Assembly (NCBI GenBank): GCA_014802435.1
Contig: JAAVCG010000005.1
Span: 186,001 to 250,000, forward strand
Direction: 5' to 3'
DNA length: 64,000 nt
Source: Bacteroides sp.
Lineage (GTDB): Bacteria; Bacteroidota; Bacteroidia; Bacteroidales; Muribaculaceae
Both the position numbers and the translations under genes were made by a program. This document shows, piece after piece, positions 49,895 through 59,741 of this stretch. The notes under the pieces were generated by a model, which had not been told where the DNA came from, did not search any database, and saw only the letters and a program-made list of their open reading frames with translations. Position 1 is the first letter of the stretch, and the number at the start of each line of letters is the position of its first letter.

Positions 49895-51430
49895 TTAGAG
49901 AGTAAACTTGGCGCTCTTGACGCTGTTGCCGATGGTCCAGCAAACAATGTAGTTGCCGGAGGGGAGGGAGCTTAGTGACACGGTGGGTTTGATTTTCCCG
50001 GTCATGACCTTGGCGCCGCCGGTAGAATAGATGGTCCAAGTTCCTTCAAGGTTAGAGTTGCAAAGGAAGCGGAGAGTGCGGTCAGCAACCGTTACATGAT
50101 AGTCAGGGGCCGCAACCTCATCAATCGCGCTGGGATCATCATCCTCTGCGCCGGTCACGGGAACAGTGCCGCCGGCAGCAAGGGTTGCAAATGCCTCGCT
50201 GAGGAATTTGGCGCGTGCCTGAAGGTTTGATTTAAGGAAGTCTACTCCCTCGGCATAGGTCGAGAAGAGATGCTGTTCGTCATGAGCCTTGTCGGCGATG
50301 GAGTATAGCTCAAAATTCTTGAGTTGTGACTTCTCAATTTGCTTGGCTGTGGCGTCAATATAGCTGATGGTCTTTTCAATGAGTCCGTCGGCCAGGAGGG
50401 TCTGCCAGGTTTGATTTACTTGCTGATGAAATTGCGGGTCTTGGCGCAGACGGTCAATCCAGGTGTAACACCATTCCGGGCCGCGTCCTTCCTGAGCAAC
50501 CAGGGCCTTGGGGCGGGAACCCCAGCGGGCGGAATTATCAAAGGCGAAGTCGAAGTCCCAAACCGGGCCGAAGAAGAACTTATTGTCGTCTTTGTCCTTA
50601 TAGAAATAGACGGAACGGAATGAGTTAGGCTCGGCAGTCAGTTCAGCGGTGATATACCATTGAATCAGTGACGGCAGGTCGATATACTGCTTGTAACCGG
50701 CATTTGCGTCGAGCCAGTTGGAGCTGAACAGCGCGGTTTCAAACTTGTTGAGATGGTCAGAGATGTATGAGATCTGCTCCTGAGTGATTACGTCTTCGTC
50801 AGGCGACTTGATGGTGACCTTCATTCCCTTTTGGGTGCTGACCACAGAGCCTTCCAAGTCATCAGCCGCATCGTCAATTTCCAGTAGATAGCCTCCGGAA
50901 ATGTTAGTCAGTGCGGTAACGATTTCGGGTTGTTCGGTAATGTTGACGCGCTTCTTTCGAATGTCAATCTGGTCAGTGAGGCGGTAGGTTCCGACGTATT
51001 TACCGTTGACGGTCAGGTCAACGAATTTTGCAGTCGGCGCGAAAGGCTGTCCGGCCTCCTTGGCGATGAATGAGGCGACGGCATTGCGCAGGAGGGTTTT
51101 GTCGCCATGGTCAGCCATCAGATTCCACTTCTTGCCTTTAGCTAAGTCAGCGCCGGCAAGGGCAGCTTTCTTGGCCAATTTGAGCTTATAGGGCTTCTTC
51201 TCGAGGGTAAAGAGAGTGTTGCCGCGTCCGCGCACTTTGGTGTCGGCATAGTCCGTCTGAGTGCCGTCTGCTTCAACAATTGAGAGGGTTGAGGGAATAT
51301 AAGTGTCCGTCGAGGTTATTTCCTCACCGGTATTAGTGGTGATGTAGATTGCCGGCAAGTCAGTCACAAGCCCCTCGGCAGAGGCCGTGAAGCCGATTGC
51401 GGCAGCTAAAAGAAATGGAGAAAGTTTCAT
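49895..51430 (-). CDS. CotH-type kinase family secreted protein
   Basis: Signal peptide; TKVRGRGNTLFTLEKKPYKLKLAKKA; WNLMADHGDKTLLRNAVASFIAKEAG; GTYRLTDQIDIRKKRV; T9SS-like tail. Confidence 0.85.
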   Translation of the reverse strand: MKLSPFLLAAAIGFTASAEGLVTDLPAIYITTNTGEEITSTDTYIPSTLSIVEADGTQTDYADTKVRGRGNTLFTLEKKPYKLKLAKKAALAGADLAKGKKWNLMADHGDKTLLRNAVASFIAKEAGQPFAPTAKFVDLTVNGKYVGTYRLTDQIDIRKKRVNITEQPEIVTALTNISGGYLLEIDDAADDLEGSVVSTQKGMKVTIKSPDEDVITQEQISYISDHLNKFETALFSSNWLDANAGYKQYIDLPSLIQWYITAELTAEPNSFRSVYFYKDKDDNKFFFGPVWDFDFAFDNSARWGSRPKALVAQEGRGPEWCYTWIDRLRQDPQFHQQVNQTWQTLLADGLIEKTISYIDATAKQIEKSQLKNFELYSIADKAHDEQHLFSTYAEGVDFLKSNLQARAKFLSEAFATLAAGGTVPVTGAEDDDPSAIDEVAAPDYHVTVADRTLRFLCNSNLEGTWTIYSTGGAKVMTGKIKPTVSLSSLPSGNYIVCWTIGNSVKSAKFTL

Positions 51431-51458
51431 GGTTTTTTATTTTGTGTGGTAAACTATT

Positions 51459-53114
51459 TTATTGTTTGTCATCAGGGGCAGATGTTTCTGCTTCCTTGGA
51501 ACGGGTCTTAGCTTTGCGTTTATTTTTGGAGGCTGACGAGCTGAGGTCTTTCTCCTCACGGAGGTCGATTTCCTGCTTGTCAGGACCGATTACTTTATAT
51601 TGGAGGTATTCAAGACTTTGGTCAGCCACAATCTTGAATTTTTTGCCGAGTTCGGAGCGCCATGTCCGATAGATAGAGGAGAATAGTCCTTTTTTAATGT
51701 ATGCGTCGACATATGGGTGGACATACATTGTAAAGTCCTGCTTGCCGAGGTCATTGATGCAGTAGTCAAGTTTTTCACGCAGGGTGTCAGTGAAGAGAAT
51801 GGAGGGTTGCACCTCGCCTTTACCGTGACATGACGGGCATTTCTCTGAGGTTTGAATCTCCAGGTCGGGACGCACGCGTTGGCGTGTAATCTGCATCAGG
51901 CCGAATTTACTCAGCGGCAGAATGTTATGGCGAGCGCGGTCTGTTGACATCAGTTCGCGCATATGGTCATAGAGTTTTTGGCGATGTTCAGCCTTCGACA
52001 TGTCGATGAAGTCAACAACGATGATGCCACCCATGTCGCGCAGGCGCAGTTGACGGGCAATTTCATCGGCCGCGCGGAGATTGACTTCCAGGGCATTTGT
52101 TTCCTGGTCAGCCGTAGCTTTGGCGCGATTGCCTGAGTTGACGTCAATAACGTGGAGCGCTTCCGTATGCTCAATAATGATGTAGGCACCGGAACGGAAG
52201 CTGACCGTCTTGCCAAACGAGCTCTTGATTTGTTTTGTTATACCGTAATGGTCAAATATCGGCTCCGGCTTGTCATAGAGTTCAACGATTCCGGCCTTTT
52301 CGGGAGAAATCAGATTGACGTAGTTCAGGAGCTGGCGGTGAGTTTCCTCATCGTTGACCCGGATTGCCTCAAAGGTTTCCGGATTGAAGACGTCGCGGAG
52401 CACTCCAACGGAGCGTCCGGCCTCTTCATAGACTAATTCGGGCGCGGTGCTCTTGCGGGTTTTCTGGAGCGTTTCTTCCCATCGGCGCACGAGTTCACGC
52501 ATTTCATGGTTCAGTTCTGCCACTTTTTTGCCTTCGGCCGAAGTGCGGATAATCACTCCGAAGTTTTCCGGTTTGATGGCTTCGATGATGCTGCGCAGAC
52601 GCTGTTTTTCAGCTGCGGAGCTTATTTTTTGCGAAACATTGATTTTATTGGCAAAGGGAATCAGAACCATATTGCGCCCGGTGAAAGTGATTTCCGTAGT
52701 CAGGCGCGGGCCTTTGGATGAAATCGGTTCTTTGACAATCTGCACCAGAAGTTGCTGACCTTGCTTGAGGCGCTCGGTGACTGAACCGTGTTTGTCTATT
52801 TCCGGCTCAATCTTAATTTTGTCGATTTGAGGGAGTTTCTTTTTTGGGTCGAGCGTTTGCTCAACCAGGTTGATGTAAGTTGCAAAGTTAGGACCCAAAT
52901 CCAAATAATGGAGAAAGGCATCTTTCTCATAACCCACGTTGACAAACGCGGCATTCAGCCCCGGCATGAGTTTCTTAACCTTGGCCAGGTAAATGTCGCC
53001 TACAGAATAGTTGACCGAGCGTGACTCCTTCTGGAGCGACACCAAACGTGAATCCTCCATCAGGGCAATGCTTGCCTCGTTGGGGCCTACGTCAACTATC
53101 AGTTCGCTTTTCAT
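51459..53114 (-). CDS. rng: Ribonuclease G/E family protein
   Basis: S1-like N-terminus VGDIYLAKVKKLMPGLNAAFVNVGYEKDAFLHYLDLG; IVVDFIDM; CPSCHGKGEV. Confidence 0.93.
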   Translation of the reverse strand: MKSELIVDVGPNEASIALMEDSRLVSLQKESRSVNYSVGDIYLAKVKKLMPGLNAAFVNVGYEKDAFLHYLDLGPNFATYINLVEQTLDPKKKLPQIDKIKIEPEIDKHGSVTERLKQGQQLLVQIVKEPISSKGPRLTTEITFTGRNMVLIPFANKINVSQKISSAAEKQRLRSIIEAIKPENFGVIIRTSAEGKKVAELNHEMRELVRRWEETLQKTRKSTAPELVYEEAGRSVGVLRDVFNPETFEAIRVNDEETHRQLLNYVNLISPEKAGIVELYDKPEPIFDHYGITKQIKSSFGKTVSFRSGAYIIIEHTEALHVIDVNSGNRAKATADQETNALEVNLRAADEIARQLRLRDMGGIIVVDFIDMSKAEHRQKLYDHMRELMSTDRARHNILPLSKFGLMQITRQRVRPDLEIQTSEKCPSCHGKGEVQPSILFTDTLREKLDYCINDLGKQDFTMYVHPYVDAYIKKGLFSSIYRTWRSELGKKFKIVADQSLEYLQYKVIGPDKQEIDLREEKDLSSSASKNKRKAKTRSKEAETSAPDDKQ

Positions 53115-53169
53115 TTGAATTTTTGTTAATCGGGTGGTGGGGTGGGTAATTTGGAAATGAATTTTTATA

Positions 53170-53236
53170 AAACAAACTTTTGGGCAGATAAGGTGTCGCC
53201 CAATGAGCGTTCCCCCTGTAACCCAAAAGTTCGTTT
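53170..53236 (-). other. Conserved-looking stem-loop in rng 5' region
   Basis: aaacaaacttttggg / cccaaaagttcgttt, 14/15 complementary, 37-nt loop. Confidence 0.5.
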
Positions 53237-53276
53237 ATTGTTTTTGACTAATCGTCGTGGAAAAGAAAGCTAATGC

Positions 53277-53366
53277 TTACTTTTTCTTATGACGATTCTT
53301 GCGCAGGCGCTTTTTGCGCTTGTGGGTAGCCATCTTGTGGCCTTTGCGTTTTTTTCCGCTGGGCAT
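53277..53366 (-). CDS. 29-aa Lys/Arg-rich peptide, AURKAIP1/COX24 (mS38-like) type
   Basis: MPSGKKRKGHKMATHKRKKRLRKNRHKKK*; not in ORF track because of length. Confidence 0.75.
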   Translation of the reverse strand: MPSGKKRKGHKMATHKRKKRLRKNRHKKK

Positions 53367-53450
53367 GATGAATAACGGTTATTAGTTAATATTGATTAGG
53401 ATTTTTTTCTCGGGTTTAAATATGGAGGAGAGATAACCTGTCAGCAAGGA

Positions 53451-53726
53451 TTACTTGCGAACTTCTTCAGCAAAAGACTTCGCGGGCTTGAACGCGGGAA
53501 TCTTGTGCTCGGGAATCATGATGGTAGTGTTTGCTGAGATGTTGCGTGCGGTCTTGGCGCTGCGGGTTTTGATGATGAAGCTGCCAAAGCCACGGAGATA
53601 TACGTTTTCGCCGTTGATCATAGAATCCTTAACAACTTCCATGAACTTCTCAACGGTTGTGAGAACATTTGCGCGGTCAATACCGGTTGACTTAGCGATT
53701 TCGCTAACGATTTCTGCTTTTGTCAT
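53451..53726 (-). CDS. HU family DNA-binding protein
   Basis: MTKAEIVSEIAKSTGIDRANVLTTVEKFMEVVKDSMINGENVYLRGFGSFIIKTRSAKTARN. Confidence 0.95.
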   Translation of the reverse strand: MTKAEIVSEIAKSTGIDRANVLTTVEKFMEVVKDSMINGENVYLRGFGSFIIKTRSAKTARNISANTTIMIPEHKIPAFKPAKSFAEEVRK

Positions 53727-53899
53727 TTTATTAGAGTTTGCTTGTGATATTAATGTATAATTATGTTGGGTTTTTTCTATGTTTTTTTCTCTCGGGGGTG
53801 AGAGACTTCAGTTTTACGGGTGCAAATATCGGAATTTATTCTCACATAATCACCACATTGACCCGATTTTTTTTAATTTTTATCAAATTTTTTTCACTT

Positions 53900-54850
53900 T
53901 TAGCGATATTTTGACCCATTTCCGGCAATATCGTTCTCCAAAATCGATAAATATGAGGCATAGCGGCTTTGAGAAATCAGGCTGTTTTCAACGGCTTCGC
54001 GCACGGCACATCCCGGCTCTCCTTCCGTGTGGAGGCAGTTGCTGAATTTGCAATTTTGGCTCGCCTTGAAGATTTCCGGGAAGAAATGGCCCACTTCATA
54101 TTTGTCAAAATCAAGGGTACCGAAGCCTCTCACTCCGGGAGTGTCAATCAGCCGTCCGCCCCCCGGAAGGTCATACATGCGGGAAAACGTAGTTGTATGC
54201 ATTCCGGTTTCATGGGCCTCGCTGACCTCGGCTACTGTTACTGTTGCATCCGGAACGAGGGCATTGATGATTGATGATTTTCCCACTCCCGAATTGCCGC
54301 TGAGAAGAGTCGTTTTACCCTCAACGGCGCGGCGCAGGGTGTCAATTCCTTCGCCTGTCTTTGTTGACGTATGGATTACCTCATAGCCGATGGATTGATA
54401 AAGATAGCTGACGGCCTGAAGCAGCTCCTGAAGGTCGCTGTCGCCCTGAAGAAGGTCAACCTTATTGATGACCAGGACGGCCGGGATGCTGTAGGCCTCG
54501 GCAGTAGCAAGGAACCGGTCAATGAAGGTAGTGGCCGTCTGCGGCTTTATCAGAGAGCAAATCAGTAGGGCCTGGTCAATGTTAGCCGCGAGGATATGGC
54601 TCTCCTTGCTGAGGTTTGACGCACGCCTTATAATATAATTGCGTCGCGGCTCAATTGAAGTGATATATGCAATCTCTGAATTCGGATTAGGGGAGACGTC
54701 AACCCTGTCGCCGACGGCCACGGGATTTGTGGTCCGGATGCCCTTCATTCGGAGATTCCCTTTTGCGGCGGCGGTCAAAACCAGACCCTCTTCGCCGTCA
54801 ATGAGAACCTGGTATCGGCTCCCTGTATTACTGATTACTGTTCCTTTCAT
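53900..54850 (-). CDS. rsgA: Ribosome small subunit-dependent GTPase A
   Basis: Circularly permuted GTPase: VINKVDLL, LLSGNSGVGKSSIINAL, DTPGVRGFG, CKFSNCLHTEGEPGCAV; start set at MKGTVISNTG because upstream ATG overlaps TAAATTTG. Confidence 0.92.
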   Translation of the reverse strand: MKGTVISNTGSRYQVLIDGEEGLVLTAAAKGNLRMKGIRTTNPVAVGDRVDVSPNPNSEIAYITSIEPRRNYIIRRASNLSKESHILAANIDQALLICSLIKPQTATTFIDRFLATAEAYSIPAVLVINKVDLLQGDSDLQELLQAVSYLYQSIGYEVIHTSTKTGEGIDTLRRAVEGKTTLLSGNSGVGKSSIINALVPDATVTVAEVSEAHETGMHTTTFSRMYDLPGGGRLIDTPGVRGFGTLDFDKYEVGHFFPEIFKASQNCKFSNCLHTEGEPGCAVREAVENSLISQSRYASYLSILENDIAGNGSKYR

Positions 54851-54985
54851 ACCTGCAAATTTACGCATTTTGGCTCAGAATTGCAATTTTGGAGCCGATA
54901 ATGCCAATTTATGCGCCCCTTTTATTTGCACAAAAAGGAAAATTTTCGGAAATTTGCGCCACCAAAATGAAGTATCGTTACAGAA

Positions 54986-56368
54986 ATGAATAAAACACTC
55001 TTATCACTTATGCTTGCCTCCACTGCGATTTTGCCCGTGTCGGGTGAAACGTTGACCCTGGAGCAATGTCGCCGGCTCGCGCGCGAAAATAATAAGGAAT
55101 TGCGCATGGCCGACTCTGAACGGCAGGCGGCCTATTGGACTCGCAAATCTGCCTTTACGAATTATCTTCCCAAGATTTCAGCCGAGGGAGGGTATGCTTT
55201 TACGTCCAAACCCATATCGCTTCTGAATGATGACCAGAAGTCAACCCTGGGCCATATGGGCGATATCGCAGCCGGAGCTGCAAACCAGTTGCCAATCCCG
55301 TTGGGAGGCCTCCTGCAGGAGCCCCTCAATGCTGTCGGCCAGAAGGTTATTGATGCGTTTGATTCTGACACACGCAACTCGGCCCTAATTGCCGTGACGC
55401 TGACTCAGCCCGTCTATATGGGCGGTAAAATTAGGGCTTATAACAAGATTGCCGCCCTTGCCGAGGAAGCTGCCGGACACAAGATGGACCTTGCCGAGCA
55501 GGACCTGATGGTGGAGGTTGATGAAACTTACTGGCAAATCGTTTCGTTGGAGTCAAAACTCAAGTTGGCACAGGCTTATTATGAGGTTGTTTCCGACTTG
55601 GATAAGAACGTGGACGCCATGATTCGCGAGGGAGTGGCAACCAAGGCCGACGGCCTGAGCGTCAAGGTTAAGGTTAATCAGGCCAATGTCACCGTCATTC
55701 AGGCCACTAACGGAGTTGCATTGCTGAAAATGCTCCTTTGTCAGCTCTGCGGACTGGATGAAAACTCTGATATTGAACTGGTTGATGAACCAATGGAGGA
55801 GGAAATTGACTTGACGGCTGATGTCAACCGTCCGGAACTTGCCGCGCTGGAGAATCTTTCGGCCATCGGGAAGCAGAAAATCAATATTGCCCGCTCTGAA
55901 ACTTTGCCTAACATTGCATTGATGGGAGGATATTCATGGATTTATCCCTCATTGTTTAATGGGTTTGAAAAGAAGTTTACCGGGCTTTGGAACGTAGGCG
56001 TTGTTGTCAAGATTCCCTTGGTAACGTGGGGCGACCGATTCTATAAGGTCAAGGCCGCAAAGGCACAGAGCGTGGTTGACGAACTGCGCCTTGAAGAGAC
56101 ACGCGAAAAAATTAATCTGCAGATTTCTCAAAGTCGCCAGAAAGTGATGGAGGCTCAGCAGAGTCTCGACGCAAGCAAGAGCGCCGTGGAGGCCGCTGAT
56201 GAAAATCTGCGTTTTGCCCAGTTGGGCCTTAAGGAGGGTGTGATTCCCGTCATTAACGTCAATGAAGCACAGACGGCATGGCTGGCGGCTCATTCTCAGC
56301 TCATTTCATCACAAATTGACCTCAAGCTGGCTCAGCTTCACCTGAAGAAAGCGCTTGGCCAAATGTAA
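54986..56368 (+). CDS. TolC family outer membrane protein
   Basis: Signal peptide; LTLEQCRRLARENNKELRMADSERQAA; ALIAVTLTQPVYMGGKI. Confidence 0.92.
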   Translation: MNKTLLSLMLASTAILPVSGETLTLEQCRRLARENNKELRMADSERQAAYWTRKSAFTNYLPKISAEGGYAFTSKPISLLNDDQKSTLGHMGDIAAGAANQLPIPLGGLLQEPLNAVGQKVIDAFDSDTRNSALIAVTLTQPVYMGGKIRAYNKIAALAEEAAGHKMDLAEQDLMVEVDETYWQIVSLESKLKLAQAYYEVVSDLDKNVDAMIREGVATKADGLSVKVKVNQANVTVIQATNGVALLKMLLCQLCGLDENSDIELVDEPMEEEIDLTADVNRPELAALENLSAIGKQKINIARSETLPNIALMGGYSWIYPSLFNGFEKKFTGLWNVGVVVKIPLVTWGDRFYKVKAAKAQSVVDELRLEETREKINLQISQSRQKVMEAQQSLDASKSAVEAADENLRFAQLGLKEGVIPVINVNEAQTAWLAAHSQLISSQIDLKLAQLHLKKALGQM

Positions 56369-56407
56369 GATTACGACACAAAATTTAAAGTTTTAGTTTA
56401 ACAGGAT

Positions 56408-57391
56408 ATGAAAAAGAAGAACTTACTTATATTGATTACCGCCGGCATCATTATCGTTGCAATCGTGGCAACCGTTTTGGCCGGAATGCACATGAATCGT
56501 CGTGTTGACGTCATTCAGGGTCAGATTGAAACGTCAGCTTATCGCGTCAGCTCAAAAGTTCCCGGACGCGTAATGAAAATCTGTGTCAGCGAGGGCGACA
56601 CCGTCGCTGCGGGCGATACGCTGGTGATTCTTGACACTCCCGATATCGAGGCCAAACTGGCTCAGGCCGAGGCCGCCCGTCAGGCCGCCGAGGCGCTCAG
56701 CACCAAGGCTAATAACGGAGCGCAGGCCGAACAGATTCAGGGAGCCTATGAGCTCTGGCAGAAGGCCAAGGCCGGCCTGGAAGTGGCTCAGAAGACTTAT
56801 GACCGCGTCAATCGCCTCTTTGAAGAGGGAGTGATGGCGGCTCAGAAGCGCGATGAAGCTTATGCTAACCTGAAGGCTATGGAAGCCACCGAACGTGCCG
56901 CCAAGTCACAATATGAAATGGCTAAAAACGGTGCGCGTGCCGAGGATAAGTCAGCTGCGCGCGCTCAGGTGGCCCGAGCTGATGCCGCCATCAGCGAAGT
57001 AAACTCCTATATTTCAGAAGGGGTTCTGACCGCATCGGCCCCGGGAGTTGTTACGGAGATTTATCCCTCTGTTGGTGAACTGGTTGGCACCGGAGCGCCT
57101 CTGATGAACGTTTCTCAGCTTCAGGATTCATGGTTTACTTTCAGTGTCAGAGAAGATAAGTTGCCCGAACTCGGGGTTGGCACCGAAGTAACGGTCTATG
57201 TGCCTGCGCTTGATAAGGAAGTGCCCGCCAAAATCACTCGCCTTAAGGAGATAGGGAGCTATGCCGTTTGGAAGGCGACCAAGGCTCTTGACCAATATGA
57301 CTTGAAGATGTTTGAAGTAATTGCGCGTCCTGATGCCGAAAACTCGCTCACCGGAGCGCGCGCCGGAATGTCAGCAATCATCAAGGAATGA
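56408..57391 (+). CDS. HlyD family periplasmic adaptor
   Basis: YRVSSKVPGRVMKICVSEGDTVAAGDTLVILDTPDIEAKLAQAEA biotinyl-lipoyl motif. Confidence 0.92.
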   Translation: MKKKNLLILITAGIIIVAIVATVLAGMHMNRRVDVIQGQIETSAYRVSSKVPGRVMKICVSEGDTVAAGDTLVILDTPDIEAKLAQAEAARQAAEALSTKANNGAQAEQIQGAYELWQKAKAGLEVAQKTYDRVNRLFEEGVMAAQKRDEAYANLKAMEATERAAKSQYEMAKNGARAEDKSAARAQVARADAAISEVNSYISEGVLTASAPGVVTEIYPSVGELVGTGAPLMNVSQLQDSWFTFSVREDKLPELGVGTEVTVYVPALDKEVPAKITRLKEIGSYAVWKATKALDQYDLKMFEVIARPDAENSLTGARAGMSAIIKE

Positions 57392-58554
57392 TTAAGAGAG
57401 CCTTTGACATATGGCGTCGCGAACTGAAGCTGTTTTCTAAACGGCCGATGATGCTGACTCTGCTGTTTGTGGCGCCGATAATCCTGTTAGTGTTCTTTAC
57501 GTCGCTGATGAGTGAGGGTCTGCCCAAGGACCTGCCCATCGGGGTTATTGACGAGGATAACACTCAGGTAACCCGAACTGTTGTTCGCACTCTTGATGCC
57601 ATGGAGCAGACCGGCATCACTCAATACTATGCATCGGTTTCCGAGGCCCGTGACGCCATGCAGCGAGGTGAGATTTATGCCTTTCTTCATATTCCATCGG
57701 GCACTACGGAGCAGGCTCTTGGCCAGCGTCAGCCTAAGATTGCGTTCTATACGAATCAGTCCTATCTCGTTGCCGGTTCGCTGCTGATGCGTGACCTCAG
57801 GACCGCTTCGGAACTTGCCGGACTGGGAATCTCCCGCCAAACCTTTTTGGCTAAAGGGATGACTGACGAACAGGCTATGGCCGCAATCCGTCCGATAGTC
57901 GTTGAGGCTCATCCGGTCGGTAACAGCGTGTTGGATTATTCGGTTTATCTGAGCAACATCGTCGTGCCGGGGGCTTTGCTGATTTTCGTTCTGCTTTTTA
58001 CGTCCTATACTCTCGGCCTCGAGTGGAAATATGATAAGCAGAAAAAGCTTTATCAGATGGCCGGTGAAAACTCAGCCTATGCCGTCATGCTGAAACTCAT
58101 GCCTCAGACTGTTGTGTTTTCACTGATGATTCTGCTCTATGACGTTGTTTTTTACCGCTATCTTGGATTTCCACTCCATTGTCCGCTATGGGAAATTTGG
58201 GCAGCGGGAGTGCTGACCATAATGGCGGCGCAGGCGTTTGCTACATTCGTCTTCGGTCTGCTTCAGGGGTCTATGCGAATGGCCATGAGTGTTTGCTCGC
58301 TCTGGGGCATTGTCAGCATCTCTCTTTCCGGCTGTTCCTTCCCGGTCATGGCCATGGATCCGATTCTGCAGGCTGCCTCGTGGCTCTTCCCCTTGCGCCA
58401 TTATTATTTGATTTATGTTAACATTGCATTGCATGGCTGGCCAATTATCAGTGTTTGGCCCTCAATTGTGGCCCTTCTCTGCTTCATGCTGTTGCCGATT
58501 TTGTCATTGCCCATGATAAGCCATGCATTCCGCCATGCCGTTTATAAGCCATGA
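57388..58554 (+). CDS. ABC-2 type transporter permease
   Basis: 388 aa; N-terminal TM, LPIGVIDEDNTQVTRTVVRTLDAM, C-terminal TM cluster; ATG overlaps upstream stop. Confidence 0.9.
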   Translation: MIKRAFDIWRRELKLFSKRPMMLTLLFVAPIILLVFFTSLMSEGLPKDLPIGVIDEDNTQVTRTVVRTLDAMEQTGITQYYASVSEARDAMQRGEIYAFLHIPSGTTEQALGQRQPKIAFYTNQSYLVAGSLLMRDLRTASELAGLGISRQTFLAKGMTDEQAMAAIRPIVVEAHPVGNSVLDYSVYLSNIVVPGALLIFVLLFTSYTLGLEWKYDKQKKLYQMAGENSAYAVMLKLMPQTVVFSLMILLYDVVFYRYLGFPLHCPLWEIWAAGVLTIMAAQAFATFVFGLLQGSMRMAMSVCSLWGIVSISLSGCSFPVMAMDPILQAASWLFPLRHYYLIYVNIALHGWPIISVWPSIVALLCFMLLPILSLPMISHAFRHAVYKP

Positions 58555-59741
58555 ATTTTCTTAGAGATATTTTTAAGGTTTGGAATTTTGAGTTTCGCAA
58601 TATCTTGCGCGACTCCGGAATTATTCTCTTTGCCTTGATTGTTCCGCTTGCTTATCCGCTCCTCTATGCGTTTATTTATAATAATGAGACGGTTCATGAG
58701 GTCCCGGTGGCGGTTGTTGATGAGGCAAACTCGCCGTTGAGCCGCAAGTTCGTCAGGATGCTTGACGCCACGGCTGATGTTAATGTGGCCTTCCGCGCCA
58801 TATCGATGGATGAGGCTGAGGCGATGAATCAGCAGGGACTCACCTATGGCACTGTACATATCCCCGCGGATTTTGACCAACTGCTTGACCAAGGCAAACA
58901 AGCCACCATCGGGATTTATGCCGATATGGCCGGTATGCTCTACTATAAGGCGCTGATGCTTTCAGCCACGAATGTCTCCCTGGAGATGAATAAGGAGCTG
59001 AAAGCCGGCAAATTTTATGTTGGAGGAACTGATCGCCAGCTGGATATTGCCACTCAGCCGGTGGAATATTATGAAGTGACGCTGTTTAATCCCCGCAGCG
59101 GATTTGCGGCCTTCCTGTTGCCGGCAGTGTTGATGCTGATTCTTCAGCAGACTCTCATGCTGTCCATTGGCATGACCGGCGGCGAGACCCGCGAGCGTTA
59201 TAACGGGCGCGCCCTGCCGATGCGTCCGGAATTTGACAATACATTGGCCGTTCTCCTGGGCAAAGTGCTTGTTTACTTCCCGCTCTATATGCTTGAGGCC
59301 CTTTATATGTATTATTTCGTGACGGACCTTTTCTCACTTCCAATGTTGGGCCATGTTTCAGACTTCGTGCTGTTCATGATTCCTTACATCCTTTCATGTA
59401 TATTCATGGCCATAACGTTTTCATCGTTCATATTCCGCCGCGAAGACTGCATTATGCTCTATGTCTTCATGTCATTGCCCTTATTGTTCATTTCAGGCAT
59501 ATCATGGCCCGGAGCGTCGGTTCCGGAGTTCTGGAAGATTGTAAGCTATCTGTTCCCGTCAACGTTTGCTCTCAATGGTTATGTCAGAATCCATTCAATG
59601 GGCGCCAATCTGAGCCAGGTAGAGCCGGAGTTCTTCGGTTTGTGGATTCAAACCATAGTCTATATGATTCTTGCGGCTATTTTCTATCACCGAGTTTCAA
59701 AAACGACAGGATCAGCACTCCCCTCAGTAGCAAATAAGTAA
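58551..59741 (+). CDS. ABC-2 type transporter permease
   Basis: 396 aa; VPVAVVDEANSPLSRKFVRMLDATADVNV; same architecture as previous gene. Confidence 0.9.
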   Translation: MNFLRDIFKVWNFEFRNILRDSGIILFALIVPLAYPLLYAFIYNNETVHEVPVAVVDEANSPLSRKFVRMLDATADVNVAFRAISMDEAEAMNQQGLTYGTVHIPADFDQLLDQGKQATIGIYADMAGMLYYKALMLSATNVSLEMNKELKAGKFYVGGTDRQLDIATQPVEYYEVTLFNPRSGFAAFLLPAVLMLILQQTLMLSIGMTGGETRERYNGRALPMRPEFDNTLAVLLGKVLVYFPLYMLEALYMYYFVTDLFSLPMLGHVSDFVLFMIPYILSCIFMAITFSSFIFRREDCIMLYVFMSLPLLFISGISWPGASVPEFWKIVSYLFPSTFALNGYVRIHSMGANLSQVEPEFFGLWIQTIVYMILAAIFYHRVSKTTGSALPSVANK

